Source: Oscarella lobularis (Eukaryota > Porifera > Homoscleromorpha > Homosclerophorida > Oscarellidae). Taken from it: a stretch of 64,000 nucleotides of DNA. Below are positions 10,341-22,361 of this stretch, piece by piece. The notes beneath the pieces are model-generated. The model saw only the letters and a list, made by a program, of their open reading frames with translations. It did not search any database and was not told the origin of the DNA. The position numbers and the translations under genes are program-made. Every line of letters starts with the position of its first letter. The first letter of the stretch is position 1. The DNA is taken from positions 186,001 to 250,000 of the forward strand of contig NC_089191.1 in NCBI RefSeq assembly GCF_947507565.1. Reading direction: 5' to 3'.

Positions 10341-11940
10341 ATGTACTGTCTTCAATGGCTACTCCCAATCTTGCTGGTGCCTCGGTCCGTCAGTCCCGTA
10401 ATGTGGCACAGTCACTCGATGTTTCTGACTCTGTATTTGGTGAGTTTTGCTCTGGAACGAAAGCCATGCACTCTGTGTATCGCCGCGTTTTTGGCCGCCG
10501 CCGTACTGACATGCTACAGCGGAATCGGCAATTGCATGTTCTACTTCGGACTCGGAGAGACAGAATCTAGTTGCGATCGTAACGTGTAAAATACGGTAGC
10601 TTTTTCTTTAATAAAATCCTATAAACATCTTTCGCCGTTGTTTGTTGCTTGTTATCCGGGCGATAGTGAGATCACAGCCCCGAATGGTCGACCTATCCTT
10701 TCTCCTTTGGGTCCTATCGAGCCCAATCTTCTACGTTTTCCTCTTTCCAGCCTTCCTGGGCGTTGTAATGTACACAATCATCGTGTGCCTGCACGTCTAC
10801 AAGCTTCGCCGTCGAATAACGGACGCCTATTCGCACACAATATGGGACGGCGCTCGATACACGGTAGCCGCCTTTTTCGACGCTCAAAGTCGCATATGGC
10901 ACGGTATATAGCAACTTCCTAGCGAAAAAATCCCAAAAGAAAAAAAAAATCAATGACTATAATTAGATTACCAAGTATTTGGCTTGGAGAACATTCCAGA
11001 TACGGGTGCAGCGCTAATTGTGACGTATCACGGCGCTCTAGCACTCGACATGTATTATTTGATATCACGCATTATGATGACAAAACGACGGATGGTCTAT
11101 TCAGTCGTGGATCGATTCCTCTATAAATGCGGTTAATTAAATATTTATTTATTTATTTATAAGAAACTAGTTTTATTAATAGGACTTAGAGCTTTTCTTG
11201 ATCTTACTTGCTGTATTGCTGGTACGCGTGAAAAAGCCGTTGAAGTGCTAAAGGGTGGCAATTTGTTATGTGTGGCACCGGGTGGGGTTCGAGAGGCTCT
11301 CTTTTCTGGTCCCAGCTACGAGATTATGTGGAATAAGAGAAGCGGTTTTGCGCGGGTTGCCATGGAGGCAAACGTCGTAAGCAATACTATATGAATATTC
11401 TGATTAAAAATAATAGAGGAGGGAACTTTTGCTATAGCCAATATTGCCTATGTTTACTAAGAATATCCGCGAAGTGGTGCGAACGTTTACTCCCATAGGA
11501 AAAGGCATAAATATATAACCCAAGGGGGGATTATCATTAAAACTTATAGGTGATTTGATTAGGCCTGCTTAGAAAGATGTACGAGAAAACGAGACTACCC
11601 TTAGTTCCTCTCTATGGAGGCCTCCCAGTAAAACTAGAGTAAGTGCACCAGCATATTAGGATTTATTTCTAAAGAGCCCCCCATCTCCCTATAGAACCTA
11701 TATCGGAAAGCCCATTATTTCTCAATGTGGCGAAACAGCAGAAGCACTTGCATTGCGCGTAGGAAATAGAGTAAGTCTGTGAGAAATAATTATGAAGTCG
11801 TTTAGGTAAAGGAAGGCGTTCAAGCTCTAATTGATCAATACCAAATAATACCCGGAAGTATACCTCGTGCTCTGAAGGAACGTTGGATATCTAATCATCA
11901 TCATTTCAATAATAACAGCAATTCACTAGACGTGCAATAA
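10341..11940 (+). CDS. TMEM68-like membrane acyltransferase
   Basis: Seven or so exons from ATG 10341 to TAA 11940. The first exons hold hydrophobic segments ([31 protein letters not shown]). The acyltransferase core follows: [20 protein letters not shown] with the H of the HX4D-type motif, [16 protein letters not shown], then [28 protein letters not shown] and a C-terminal [20 protein letters not shown]68 proteins share FYHGAIPID, SPGGVREA, PMFTQNIREG, YGGFPVKL and QALIDKHQRIPG. The family is ER-resident and linked to glycerolipid (MAG/DAG) acylation. Its 3' end converges with the NXPE gene, leaving only 17 bases between the stops. Confidence 0.87.
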
Positions 11941-11957
11941 ATATATAAATAACTACG

Positions 11958-13677
11958 TCATTTTTTACTTGTACATTTGTAAGGACATATTAGACTTAGA
12001 AGTTCTTTGATTTGTTCTCCAATAGCATTGGTTGGATAATGAACGTTTGGGCTGTAAGGGCTTCCACTAAACATATCCCAAATATCAAGAAAACGCACTT
12101 CTTTGATTTGTTTTAGCTGGGCTATCGCTTCCTCGTTGAACCACTTCACCTTATAACTGTTTATATAAATCGAATTCGTGTTCCTCGGATTTGCCGTTCG
12201 GAATATAATTTTAACGTTGGGAGCGCGCGCTAGCAATTTTCGTATGGCGTTGCTAATTTCGTTCAGGCGAAATCGAAATTCCTCAACGGACAAATCGATA
12301 AAATGATGAATGCAAGTCAATATCACAGTTGCACTGCTTTTTGCTGGAATCGAATTCAGATGTTCAGATATCCACATAATACGTTTCAGATTCACTGACA
12401 ATGACGAGCTAATGGGAAGCCCGTGAAATGAAAATTTCAATTCAAAATTCAAATCCGGCCAAATTCGATGATACGTCTCCTCCAAATACGAATCATAAAT
12501 ATCTAAATAATCTGAAATCCATTCATAAACCTGTCGCACCGTCGAATCCCCTATAAGAAACATAGTTTTCTTTCTAAGGCACCTAAGAAAGCCTGACTGG
12601 GAATTGCAGGAAAGCGTGCAGTTTGTATTGACCCATTCGTCATTGGCCCAATAGCCCTGGGGCCGCGTTATCTGCGTTCTTTCACATGCTTTCTTCTTTG
12701 CAGGACGTTGTCCAGTCTTTACGTAAACGTATTCACTAGGTCCTGGTATGTCTCGATCTGAGTTATCCCAATTGACAATCATATCAAGAACGCCTTTACG
12801 CACGTGCGGCATTCGATCATCATAGATACATAATTGCAATTCGAAGCAATCGTATCCTTTTGGTTTGATACATTTTCCGTACCAACGATGCCTGGGGTAG
12901 CTTAGATCACACGTGACTTCTCCCCTCATAATTACAGGGCGATTATCAAATAAGCATTCTCCCCACGTCAAATTGTTTTTCAATAAGACCGTCCTTGCTG
13001 GGCCAAACGTCCCAACGCCAGAGGAGCGAATTTCGTGGTCATAGAAACACGAAAAGAAGTATGTAAGCTTTTTATATGATTTAATGAATGTAATGACTTG
13101 GCTTGTATAGAAAAGAGTAATGCTCACACTCGTTGATCCAGTCCAGTGAGCAACAAATGTGACGAGATAATTTCCATTATGAAGATCGTCGACTTTTCCA
13201 GACGCCGAATATCTCGAATAATATTCGTCGTCGAATCGATGAATACGAGCTAGGATAAAATCTCCACCATTTCCGGGAGTCGTGACGAGAATGTGAAACG
13301 GTTTTCCAATTTTTATGTTGGGTGTTAATAATTTCCACGTCATACCTTTCGCCGTTGTTTCTGGTTTTGAAGCCAGTTTTTCGAGAACTCGCGACGCGTT
13401 ACCAATACTATTGCCAAATCGATTTGTACTGGTCACGTGTACAAATACTATAATGTGCGGATTTTTGACTGAGGTTCTCTGACGTAGCGCGCGCACACTT
13501 ACTTTTTTCACGCTCAAAGGCGTCTCTTTTCGAAGGATCTCGGTCCATGAATGTGACAGCGGAGTTGTCAAGTAACACGAAAGACGTGAAGATGTAGAGA
13601 GCAAGTGCGGCGAGAGCAAGAAGCAGGAATCCAGTCGGAGAACGTTCTGCGAGTCCGAAGAATCGAGAACGAGTCAT
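11958..13677 (-). CDS. NXPE family (neurexophilin/PC-esterase) type II membrane protein, unit 1
   Basis: Start chosen at ATG 13677 (MTRSRFFGLAERSPTG), followed by one transmembrane helix (FLLLALAALALYIFTSFVLL). A tiny intron near 13460-13500 leads into one long exon. The protein then has an Ig-like neurexophilin-type fold (SASGKVDDLHNGNYLVTFVA), a cysteine-rich middle (WGECLF, CDLSYPRHRWYGKC) and a PC-esterase domain with the nucleophile motif FLIGDSTVRQVYEW and a C-terminal VHYP near the end. NXPE proteins are poorly understood secretory-pathway or cell-surface proteins. This is the only full-length copy here; the other units carry decayed copies. Most of the coding sequence lies in one exon. 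Confidence 0.82.
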
Positions 13678-13964
13678 CTCAGTGATCGAAACCTCGAACA
13701 ATAAAGGGAAATCGCCTGGTCTTGATCCAATGAATACAGTAGAAGCGTCGAATCCCGGATAAAGGTAAGTGATGCGTTTTTTCCATACCTCTGTGGAATG
13801 GGGCAAGTAGAGTAAGCCAGACGTATTACAAAGGAAGCACCATTAGTATAGGGAGACTCGAGAAAGAGTACCACTACAAGTCTACCAGTAATAATTGACA
13901 ACAACTCAGCGTCATGCAGACGTCAATAGAATTGGTCAATTAAAATTCATTGGCTTGAGTCCAG

Positions 13965-14852
13965 TCAGGTTTGCGACTGGGGATATTCTTCAATCATTAT
14001 ACGAGAAACAGATCTCCATCCAGACCAACGATCATATGATCCATAGCCCTGACAGTTTCCTACATGAACAGCTACCCTTATTGATCCAGATGGAATGTTC
14101 TCACAGAATCCTTCTATTTGGCGATGTCGAAGAGGTTGATCTTTGGAGTTCTCCATATACACAACTCCTTCAATTGTCATTGGTCCCGAACATTCTGCTC
14201 CATTAAAAGTGATGTACCAACGTCCACAGCAGAAACCACTAGAACACTTGACTCTCATATTGGCAGCATACGCTACTTTAAGAGCGGTAGAAGAGTGACG
14301 TTTTTTGAAGACGCATTCCTAATGGAAATCAATTCAAAGCACGCAAAATTTACCTTTGAAAATTACCTGTATGAGACCTGTATCTTTGTCATCATTTCTT
14401 TTCCAGACACATTGCTTCCAGTTGATAGAATTGGCAGTGCCGTTTTCTCCTTGAGGTCCGGGCTCTCCTCGTTCTCCCAAATTTCCTTTGATTCCTTTTT
14501 CTCCTTTGATTCCTATTGGCCCCATTGGTCCTCTTTTTCCCAAACTTCCTTTAGGACCCGTCTTTCCAGTGGCTCCTTTATCACCTCTGTCTCCTTTAGC
14601 GCCCTTCATTCCGTCATCTCCTTTCAATCCATCTCTTCCAGGCAATCCATTGTGCCCTGGAGACCCAGGAATTCCTGGTACTCCTGAACACCCTCCAACA
14701 GAACCCTTAGAAAAGACAAAATTTCTTTTTAGAGGTGATTGAAGAGTACTGAACTGAGATACCTGATCTGATTTGGGATTATTGCTCTCAACAGCGTTCA
14801 AAAATAGAATGAGTGCTACAAACAAGCACTGAAGAGTTGAACTAGCAATCAT
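13965..14852 (-). CDS. CTHRC1-like secreted collagenous protein, unit 1
   Basis: Three exons, as in the copy at 2966: 14763-14852 (signal peptide [20 protein letters not shown]), 14367-14705 (collagen Gly-X-Y, starting after [12 protein letters not shown]), and 13965-14318 (globular domain). The globular exon shows [20 protein letters not shown], then [56 protein letters not shown], and ends EEYPQSQT. An upstream in-frame ATG at 14882 exists; I prefer 14852 because it matches the other copies. The ends of the globular domain are near-invariant among paralogs, while the loops before CCGRW, after VVYM and after VGNC differ. Expected to be extracellular. Confidence 0.92.
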
Positions 14853-14895
14853 TGTGTTGTCTTGCTCACTGATGCTTTCCATCCAAACTTGCCCG

Positions 14896-14930
14896 TTTAT
14901 ATTGAGTAAAAAGAAACGGATATGATGTCA
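14896..14930 (-). promoter_or_regulatory. CTHRC1-like promoter box and TATA, unit 1
   Basis: On the minus strand TGACATCATATCCG (14917-14930) precedes a TATA-like ATATAAA (14896-14902), about 45-80 bases upstream of the ATG at 14852. It is the same arrangement as at 2879-2912. Confidence 0.55.
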
Positions 14931-15099
14931 CTTCTGGTAAATGTAGTCAATAGATGACGTCTTTTCCGTCTTTCTAAACTGCTAACTAGATTAGACCAGC
15001 GTTCTAATACAATTGCCGGTTCTCAGCGTGACCATAAAAGGTCGTATTGAACTAAACGTTAGAGCACGGCACTCATGTCGCCCCCAATAACAACGCCAG

Positions 15100-15638
15100 G
15101 ACCTTATTCCCACTCAAATTATATGGAACGTTCTTGTTGATTGCAATGCTGATAGATAAATGTATTATAAACAGATTCTCTAAAAACAAATATCACTAAC
15201 ACGAATTTCTACTGGCCGTTCTACTTCAAATATTCTAAACGTTCTCCACAGAAGATAAATACCATAATCGAGCGGCTGCTTACATTTGCCAGACAATGTA
15301 ACCCTAAACAAAGTCAATAAAAATATAGGAGTATTAGTATTATTACCTATTGCTTCGATTATGCATGCTTCTCCAACAAAGGCTGCCTCAGAAAGTGCAG
15401 CTTGAAAAACGTGCAGGGGTATGACGCCTCTGCCGTCCGCTCATATGGATTTAATCAGTCTCGTTTTCTGACTCATCTATACATATACTGCAAGTAAAAT
15501 TAAACTCAATGCCATATCTCTCAGTGCACCTTTTCTTTTTAATGTTTTATATAAATGACTGTATGGCCTAGATCTTTTTCCTTTTCCGATATAAAAAATT
15601 CTCTACTGAAAAAGGGCCAATCCTCTTCTTCTTTCTCC
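15100..15638 (-). pseudogene. ANKLE1 3'-end fragment, unit 1
   Basis: This segment matches the 3' flank and last exons of the intact ANKLE1 at 24.1-24.7 kb. Recognisable pieces are the exon start (MSEKT-like, near 15470) with HVFQAALSEAAFVGEACIIE, and the 3' exon around 15190-15300. The ankyrin, LEM and most nuclease sequence are absent, so it cannot make a working nuclease. It was carried along by the tandem duplication. Confidence 0.75.
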
Positions 15639-15729
15639 ATTCTCTTTGACTGCAGCATTGCAGAGAATATAGCCTACGGCGACAACTCGCGCCTCGTCAC
15701 TCAGGAGGAAGTAGAAGAAGCGGCATGTC
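15639..15729 (+). other. Captured fragment of an ABCB (P-glycoprotein) coding exon
   Basis: Read on the plus strand, the segment encodes [17 protein letters not shown] followed by a QEEVEEAA stretch. This is the signature after the Q-loop of ABCB/MDR transporters (human ABCB1 has [16 protein letters not shown]). No other part of an ABC transporter is near. Units 2 and 3 join CTTTCTCCAT directly to CCAATA at this point; unit 1 has this piece between the two halves. It is therefore an insertion into the unit, not a gene here. Confidence 0.8.
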
Positions 15730-15764
15730 CTATAGTAGCCTGACTCCAGTGTTACCTAAATAAT

Positions 15765-16000
15765 CCATAGATAAACCTGTCGAACCGTCGAATCCTCTAT
15801 AAGAAACATAGTTTTCTTTCTAAGACACCTGCGGAAATATGACTGGGAATTGCGGGAAAGCGTGCAGTTTGTATTGACCCATTCGTCAAAGCCAGTCGTA
15901 TTACAAAGGAAGCACCATTAGTATAGGGAGACTCGGAGTCTCGAGAAAGAGTACCAATACAAGTCTACCAGTAATAATTCACAAGCATACCGAACATACA
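15765..16000 (-). pseudogene. NXPE remnant, unit 2
   Basis: This keeps only the segment around the GDS motif (about 15770-15885) and then jumps to sequence that lies upstream of NXPE in the other units. The internal deletion relative to unit 1 is about 1.9 kb and removes the membrane anchor, the Ig-like fold and the cysteine-rich middle. Confidence 0.8.
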
Positions 16001-16061
16001 ACTCAGCGTCATGCAGACATCAATAGAATTGGTCAATTAAAATTCATTAGCTTGAGTCCAG

Positions 16062-16957
16062 TCAGGTTTGCGACTGTGGATATTCTTCAATCATTATGCG
16101 AGAAACAGAATTCCATCCAGAGTGACGATCAGATGATCCATAGAGTGGACAGTTTCCCACATGTACAGCTACCCTTATTGATCCAGATGGAATGTTCTCA
16201 CAGAATCCTTCTATTTGGCGATGTCGAAGAGGATTATCATTGGAGTTGGCCATGTACAGAACTCCTTCAATTGTCATTGGTCCTGAACATTCTGCTCCAT
16301 TAAAAGTGATGTACCAACGTCCACAGCACTGTTTACCAGGACAATAGACTCTCATATTGGCAGCATAAGCTACTTTGAGAGCGGTAGATAACTGACGTTT
16401 TTTGAAGACGCATTCCTAATGGAAATCAATTCAAAGCACGCAAAATTTACCTTTGAAAATTACCTGTATGAGACCTGTATCTTTTTCATCTTCTCTTTTC
16501 CAGACACATTGCTTCCAGTTTATAGAATTGTCAGTGCCGTTTTCTCCTTGAGATCCGGGCTCTCCTCGTTCTCCCAAATTTCCTTTGATGCCTTTTTCTC
16601 CTTTGATTCCTATTGGTCCCATTGATCCTCTTTGCCCCAAACTTCCTTCAGGACCCGTCTTTCCAGTGGCTCCTTTATCACCTCTGTCTCCCTTGGCGCC
16701 CTTGATTCCGTTATCTCCTTTCAATCCATCTCTTCCAGGCAATCCATTGTGGCCTGGAGTCCCAGGAATTCCTGGTACTCCTGAACACCCTCCAACAGAA
16801 CCCTTAGAAAAGACAATATTTCTTTTTAGAGGGGATTGAAGAGTCTCCTGAACTGAGATACCTGATCTGATTTGGGGTTATTGCTCTCGACAGCGTGCAG
16901 AAATAGAATGAGTGCTACGAACAAGCACTGAAGAGTTGAACTAAATTTATCAATCAT
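16062..16957 (-). CDS. CTHRC1-like secreted collagenous protein, unit 2
   Basis: Exons 16862-16957 (signal peptide [20 protein letters not shown]), 16464-16802 (collagen, with [18 protein letters not shown]) and 16062-16415 (globular). The globular exon reads [20 protein letters not shown] and [18 protein letters not shown], then VHVGNCPLYGSSDRHSGW, ending EEYPQSQT. It has the same gene structure and length as unit 1. A 6-base difference in exon 1 extends the signal peptide start by two codons. All splice sites look intact, so the gene is probably functional although its NXPE partner is deleted. Confidence 0.92.
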
Positions 16958-17011
16958 TGTTTTGTCTTGCTCACTGAGGCTTTCTATCCCTTTTCATCCA
17001 AAACTTGCCCG

Positions 17012-17046
17012 TTTATATTGAGCTAAAAGACACGGGTATGATGTCA
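17012..17046 (-). promoter_or_regulatory. CTHRC1-like promoter box and TATA, unit 2
   Basis: Minus-strand TGACATCATACCCG (17033-17046) precedes ATATAAA (17012-17018), upstream of the ATG at 16957. Confidence 0.55.
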
Positions 17047-17199
17047 CTTCCTGTAAATGTATTGAATGGATGACGTCTTTTCCGTCTTTCTAAAGTGCTA
17101 ACTAGATTAGACCCGCTTTCTAATACAATTGCCGGTTCTTAGCATGACCATAAAAGGTCGTATTGAACTAAAGCGTGGGACGTTAGAACACGGCACTCG

Positions 17200-17812
17200 T
17201 GTCCCTCCCAAAAACAACGCCAGGATCATACTCCCACTCAAATTATGTGGGACTTCTTGTTGATTCCAATGCTGTTGAGTAATAAAGGTATTGTAAACAG
17301 ATTCTCTAAAAACAAATATCACTAACACGAATTTCTACTGGTCGTTCTACTTCACATATTCTAAAACTTCTCCACAGAAGATAAATACCATAGTCAAGGC
17401 GCTTCTGTGGAGACCAACAGCACGCCAGCCCATGCCGCTGCCCTCTCTTTACGTTTGCCAGACAATGCAACCCTAAACAAAATCAATAATATTAAAGTAA
17501 GAATATATGTATTATTACCTACAAAGGCTTCCTCAGAAAGTGCAGCTTGAAAAACGTGCAGGGGTATGACGCCCCTGTCGTCCGCCCATATGGATTTAAT
17601 CAGTCTCGTTTTCTCACTCATCTATATACTGCAATTAAAATTAAACTCAAGGCTGCGTCTCAGTGCACCTTTTCTTTTTTAATTAATGTTTATATAAATG
17701 ACTGTATGGCCTAGATCTTTTTCCTTTTCCGATATAAAAAATTCTCTGTTGAGACTGGGCCAAATCCCCTTCTTCTTTCTCCATGTCCAATAATGGCCTG
17801 ACTCCAGTGTTA
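17200..17812 (-). pseudogene. ANKLE1 3'-end fragment, unit 2
   Basis: A copy of the last ANKLE1 exons and 3' flank. It holds MSEKTRLIKSIWADDRGVIP and HVFQAALSEEAFVG (about 17530-17621), then the final exon sequence near 17310-17470. Relative to intact ANKLE1 the REACMIEAI segment is missing. The unit joins NXPE-derived sequence at about 17812. Not expected to be functional. Confidence 0.8.
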
Positions 17813-18990
17813 CCTAAATAATCCATAGATAAACCTGTTGCACCGTCAAATCCCCTTTAAGAAACATAGTTTTCTTTCTAAGGCACCTGAGAAAGGCTGA
17901 CTGGGAATTGCAGGAAAGTGTGCAATTTGCATTGACCCATTCGTCATTGGCCCAATAGCCCTGGGGCCGCGTTATCTGCCTTCTTTCACATGCTCTCTTC
18001 TTTGCAGGACGTTGTCCTGTCTTTACGTAAACGTATTCACTAGGTCCTGGTATGTCTCGATCTGAATTATCCCAATTGACGATCATATCAAGAACGCCTT
18101 TACGCACGTGCGGCATTCGATCATCATAGACACATAATTGCAATTCGGAGCAATCATATCCTTTTGGTTTGATACATTTTCCGTACCAACGATGCCTGGG
18201 GTAGCTTAGATCACACGTGACCTCTTCCCTAATAATTACAGGACGATTATAAAATAAGCATTCTCCCCACGTCAAATTGTTTTTCAATAAGTCCGTCCTT
18301 TTTGGACCAAACGTCCCAGAGAGAGGGTAGCAAATTTCGTGTTCACATAGAAACACGAAAAGAAGTACGTTTATATGAATGTAATGACTTGGCTTGTATA
18401 GAAAAGAGTAATGCTCACACTCGTTGATCCAGTCCAGTGAGCAACAAATGTAACGAGATAATTCCCGTTATGAAGATCGTCGACTTTTCCAGACGCCGAA
18501 TATCCCGAATAATATTCGTCGTCGAATCGATGAATACGAGCTAGGATAAAATCTCCACCATTTCCGGGAGTCGTGACGAGAATGTGAAACGGTTTTCCAA
18601 TTTTTATGTTGGGTGTTAATAATTTCCACGTCATACCTTTCGCCGTTGTTTCTGGTTTTGAAGCCAGTTTTTCGAGAACTCGCGACGCGTTACCAATACT
18701 ATATGCCAAATCGATTTGTACTGGTCACGTGTACAAATACTATAATGTGCGGATTTTTGACTGAGGTTCACTGGCGTAGCGCGCGCACTTACCTTTTTCA
18801 CGCTCAAAGGCGTCTCTTTTCGAAGGATCTCGGTCCATGAATGTGACAGCGGAGTTGTCAAGCAACACGAAAGACGTGAAGATGTAGAGAGCAAGTGCGG
18901 CGAGAGCAAGAAGCAGGAATCCAGTCGGAGAACGTTCTGCGAATCCGAAGAATCGATCTCAGTGATCGAAAGGGAAATCGCCAGGTCTCG
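17813..18990 (-). pseudogene. NXPE pseudogene, unit 3
   Basis: Broken copy of the unit 1 NXPE. It lacks the C-terminal part of the PC-esterase domain, because the duplicated segment ends just after the nucleophile motif (reading ends VQQVYLWII, stop). The nucleophile motif itself reads KGDLT instead of IGDST, so the serine is gone. Short deletions near 18357-18370 shift the frame, and a deletion near 18955 removes the start codon used in unit 1. The Ig-like and cysteine-rich segments are otherwise close to unit 1. An extracellular truncated product is conceivable but unlikely. Confidence 0.85.
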
Positions 18991-19199
18991 AATCCCGGAT
19001 ATAAGGCAAGTGATGCGTTTTTTCCATACCTCTGTGGAATGGGGCAAGTAGAGTAAGCCAGACGTATTACAAAGGAAGCACCATTGGGAGACTCGGATCC
19101 TCGGGAAAAAATACCACTCTACCAGTATACAACTCAGCGTCATGCAAACATCAATAGAATTGGTCAATTAATTAAAAGTCATTGGCTTGGGTAGTCCAG

Positions 19200-20084
19200 T
19201 CAGGTTTGAGACTGGGGATATTCTTCAATAATTATACGAGAAACAGAATTCCATCCAGAGTTCCGATCAGATGATCTATAGCCCTTACAGTTTCCTACAT
19301 GAACAGCTACTGTTATTGATCCAGATGGAATGTTCTCACAGAGTCCTTCTATTTGGCGATGTCGAAGAGGATCATCTCTGGAGTTCGACATGCGCACAAT
19401 TCCTTCAATTGTCATTGGTCCTGAACATTCTGCTCCATTGAACGTGATGTACCAACGTCCACAGCACTGACCAGTAGAACAATAGACTCTCATAGCGGCA
19501 GCATAAGCTACTTTGAGAGCGGTAGAAGAGTGACGTTTTTTGAAGACGCATTCCTAATTGAAATCAATTTAAGTGTGTAAAATTCACATTTGAAAATTAC
19601 CTGTATGAGACCTGTATCTTTGTGATCATTTCTTTTCCAGACACACTGCTTCCAGTATATAGAATTGTCAGTGCCGTTTTCTCCTTGAGGTCCGGGCTCT
19701 CCTCGTTTTCCCAAATTTCCTTTGATTCCTTTTTCTCCTTTGATTCCCATTGGCCCTATTGATCCTCTTTGTCCCAAACTTCCTTTAGGACCCGTCTTTC
19801 CAGTGGCTCCTTTATCACCTCTGTCTCCCTTAGTGCCCTTCATTCCGTCATCTCCTTTCAATCCATCTCTTCCAGGCAATCCATTGTGGCCTGGAGACCC
19901 AGGAATTCCTGGTACTCCTGAACACCCTCCAACAGAATCCTTAGAAAAGCAAATATTTTTAGAGGGGATTGAAGAGTCTACTGAACTGAGATACCTGATC
20001 TGATTTGGGATTGTTGCTCTCGACAGCGTGCAGAAATAGAATGAGTGCTACGAACAAGCACTGAAGAGTTGAACTAGCAATCAT
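19200..20084 (-). CDS. CTHRC1-like secreted collagenous protein, unit 3
   Basis: Exons 19995-20084 (signal peptide), 19601-19939 (collagen, beginning [14 protein letters not shown]) and 19200-19553 (globular). Loop sequences specific to this copy are YCSTGQCCGRW, EGIVRMSNSRDDPLRH and VHVGNCKGYRSSDRNSGW. It ends EEYPQSQT. The GT and AG sites match the other units, and no frame break is seen. The residue after the collagen (NSIYWKQCVWK) has Tyr for Asn relative to its paralogs. Confidence 0.92.
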
Positions 20085-20137
20085 TGTGTTGTCTTGCTCA
20101 CTGAGGCTTTCTATCCCTCTTCATCCAAACTTGCCCG

Positions 20138-20172
20138 TTTATATTGAGTAAAAAGAAACGGGTATGATGTCA
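20138..20172 (-). promoter_or_regulatory. CTHRC1-like promoter box and TATA, unit 3
   Basis: Minus-strand TGACATCATACCCG (20159-20172) with ATATAAA (20138-20144), upstream of the ATG at 20084. Confidence 0.55.
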
Positions 20173-20329
20173 CTTCTGGTAAATGTATTCAATGGATGAC
20201 GTCTTTTCCGTCTTTCTAAAGTGCTAGATACATTAGACCCGCTTTCTAATACAATTGCCGGTTCTTAGTATGACCATAAAAGGTCGTATTGAACTAAAGC
20301 GTGGGACGTTAGAACACGATCACTCGTGT

Positions 20330-20915
20330 CCCTCCCAAAAACAACGCCAGGATCATACTCCCACTCAAATTATGTGGGACTTCTTGTTGATTCCAATGCT
20401 GTTGAATAATAAATGTATTGTAAACAGATTCTCTAAAAACAAATATCACTAACACGACGTTCTACTTCAAATATTCTAAAACTTCTCCACAGAAGATAAA
20501 TACCATAGTCAAGGCGCTTCTGTGGAGACCAACAGCACGCCAGCCCATGCCGCTGCCCTCTCTTTATGTTTGCCAGACAATGCAACCCTAAACAAAATCA
20601 ATAATATTAAAATAAGAATATATGTATTATTACCTACAAAGGCTTCCTCAGAAAGTGCAGCTTGAAAAACGTGCAGGGGTATGACGCCCCTGTCGTCCGC
20701 CCATATGGATTTAATCAGTCTCGTTTTCTCACTCATCTATATACTGCAATTAAAATTAAACTCAATGCCGTGTTTCGGTGAACCTTTTCTTTTTTAATGT
20801 TTTATATAAATGACTGTATGGCCTAGATCTTTTCCCTTTTCCGATATAAAAAATTCTCTACTGAGACAGGGCCAATCCTCTTCTTCTTTCTCCATTTCCA
20901 ATAGTAGCCTGACTC
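20330..20915 (-). pseudogene. ANKLE1 3'-end fragment, unit 3
   Basis: Near-identical to the unit 2 fragment (MSEKTRLIKSIWADDRGVIP at about 20680-20736; last exon near 20440-20590). It lacks the ankyrin, LEM and most nuclease sequence. The close match to unit 2 suggests these two units separated recently or underwent gene conversion. Confidence 0.8.
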
Positions 20916-20920
20916 CAGTG

Positions 20921-22071
20921 TTACCTAAATAATCCATAGATAAACCTGTCGCACCGTCGAATCCTTTATAAGAAACAGAGTTTTCTTTCTAAGGCACCTG
21001 CGGAAATATGACTGGGAATTGCAGGAAAGCGTGCAGTTTGTATTGACCCATTCGTCATTGGCCCAATAGCCCTGGGGCCGCGTTATCTGCCTTCTTTCAC
21101 ATGCTTTCTTCTTTGCAGGACGTTGTCCTGTCTTTACGTAAACGTATTCACTAGGTCCTGGTATGTCTCGATCTGAGTTATCCCAATTGACAATCATATC
21201 AAGAACGCCTTTACGCACGTGCGGCATTCGATCATCATAGATACATAATTGCAATTCGGAGCAATCGTATCCTTTTGGTTTGATACATTTTCTGTACCAA
21301 CGATGCCTGGGGTAGCTTAGATTACACGTGACTTCTCCCCTAATAATTACAGGGCGATTATCAAATAAGCATTCTCCCCACGCCAATTTGTTTTTCAATA
21401 AGTCCGTCCTTTTTGGACCAAACGTCCCAGAGAGAGAGGGTAGCGAAATTCGTGGTCATAGAAACACGAAAAGAAGTACGTAAGCTTTTTATATGATTTA
21501 ATGAATGTAATGATTTGGCTTGTATAGAAAAGAGTAATGCTCACACTCGTTGATCCAGTCCAATGGGCAACAAATGTGACGAGATAATTTCCGTTATGAA
21601 GATCGTCGACTTTTCCAGACGCCGAATATCCCAAATAATATTCGTCGTCGATCGATGAATATGAGCTAGGATAAAATCTCCACCATTTCCGGGAGTCGTG
21701 ACGAGAATGTGAAACGGTTTTCCAAATTTTATGTTGGGTGTTAATAATTTCCACGTCATACCTTTCGCCGTTGTTTCTGGTTTTGAAGCCAGTTTTTCGA
21801 GAACTCGCGACGCGTTACCAATACTATTGCCAAATCGATTTGTACTGGTCACGTGTACAAATACTATAATGTGCGGATTTTTGACTGAGGTTCACTGGCG
21901 TAGCGCGCGCACTTACCTCAATGCCGTCTCTTTTCGGTCCGTGAATGTGACAGCGGAGTTGTCAAGCAACACAAAAGACGTGAAGATGTAGAGAGCAAGT
22001 GCGGCGAGAGCAAGAAGCAGGAATCCAGTCGGAGAACGTTCTGCGAGTCCGAAGAATCGAGAACGAGCCAT
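20921..22071 (-). pseudogene. NXPE pseudogene, unit 4
   Basis: Starts with an intact-looking ATG at 22071 and the transmembrane segment (LLLALAALALYIFTSFVLL), so its N-terminus is better kept than in unit 3. A one-base deletion near 21650 and a two-base gain near 21435 break the frame. The sequence ends at the unit boundary just after the nucleophile motif, which reads IKDST, not IGDST. The rest of the PC-esterase domain is absent. Confidence 0.83.
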
Positions 22072-22361
22072 CTCAGTGATCGAAACCTCCAACAACAAGG
22101 GGAAATCGCCTGGTCTTGATCCAATGAATAGAGTAGAAGCGTCGAATCCCGGATAAACGTAAGTGATGCGTTTTTTCCATACCTCTGTGGAATAGAGTAA
22201 GCAAGAAGGAAGCACCATTAGTATAGGGAGACTCGGAGTCTCGAGAAAGAGTACCACTACAAGTCTACCTGTAATAATTGACAAGCATACCAAACATACA
22301 ACTCAGCGTCATGCAGACATCAATAGAATTGGTCAATTAAAATTCATTGCCTTGAGTCCAG

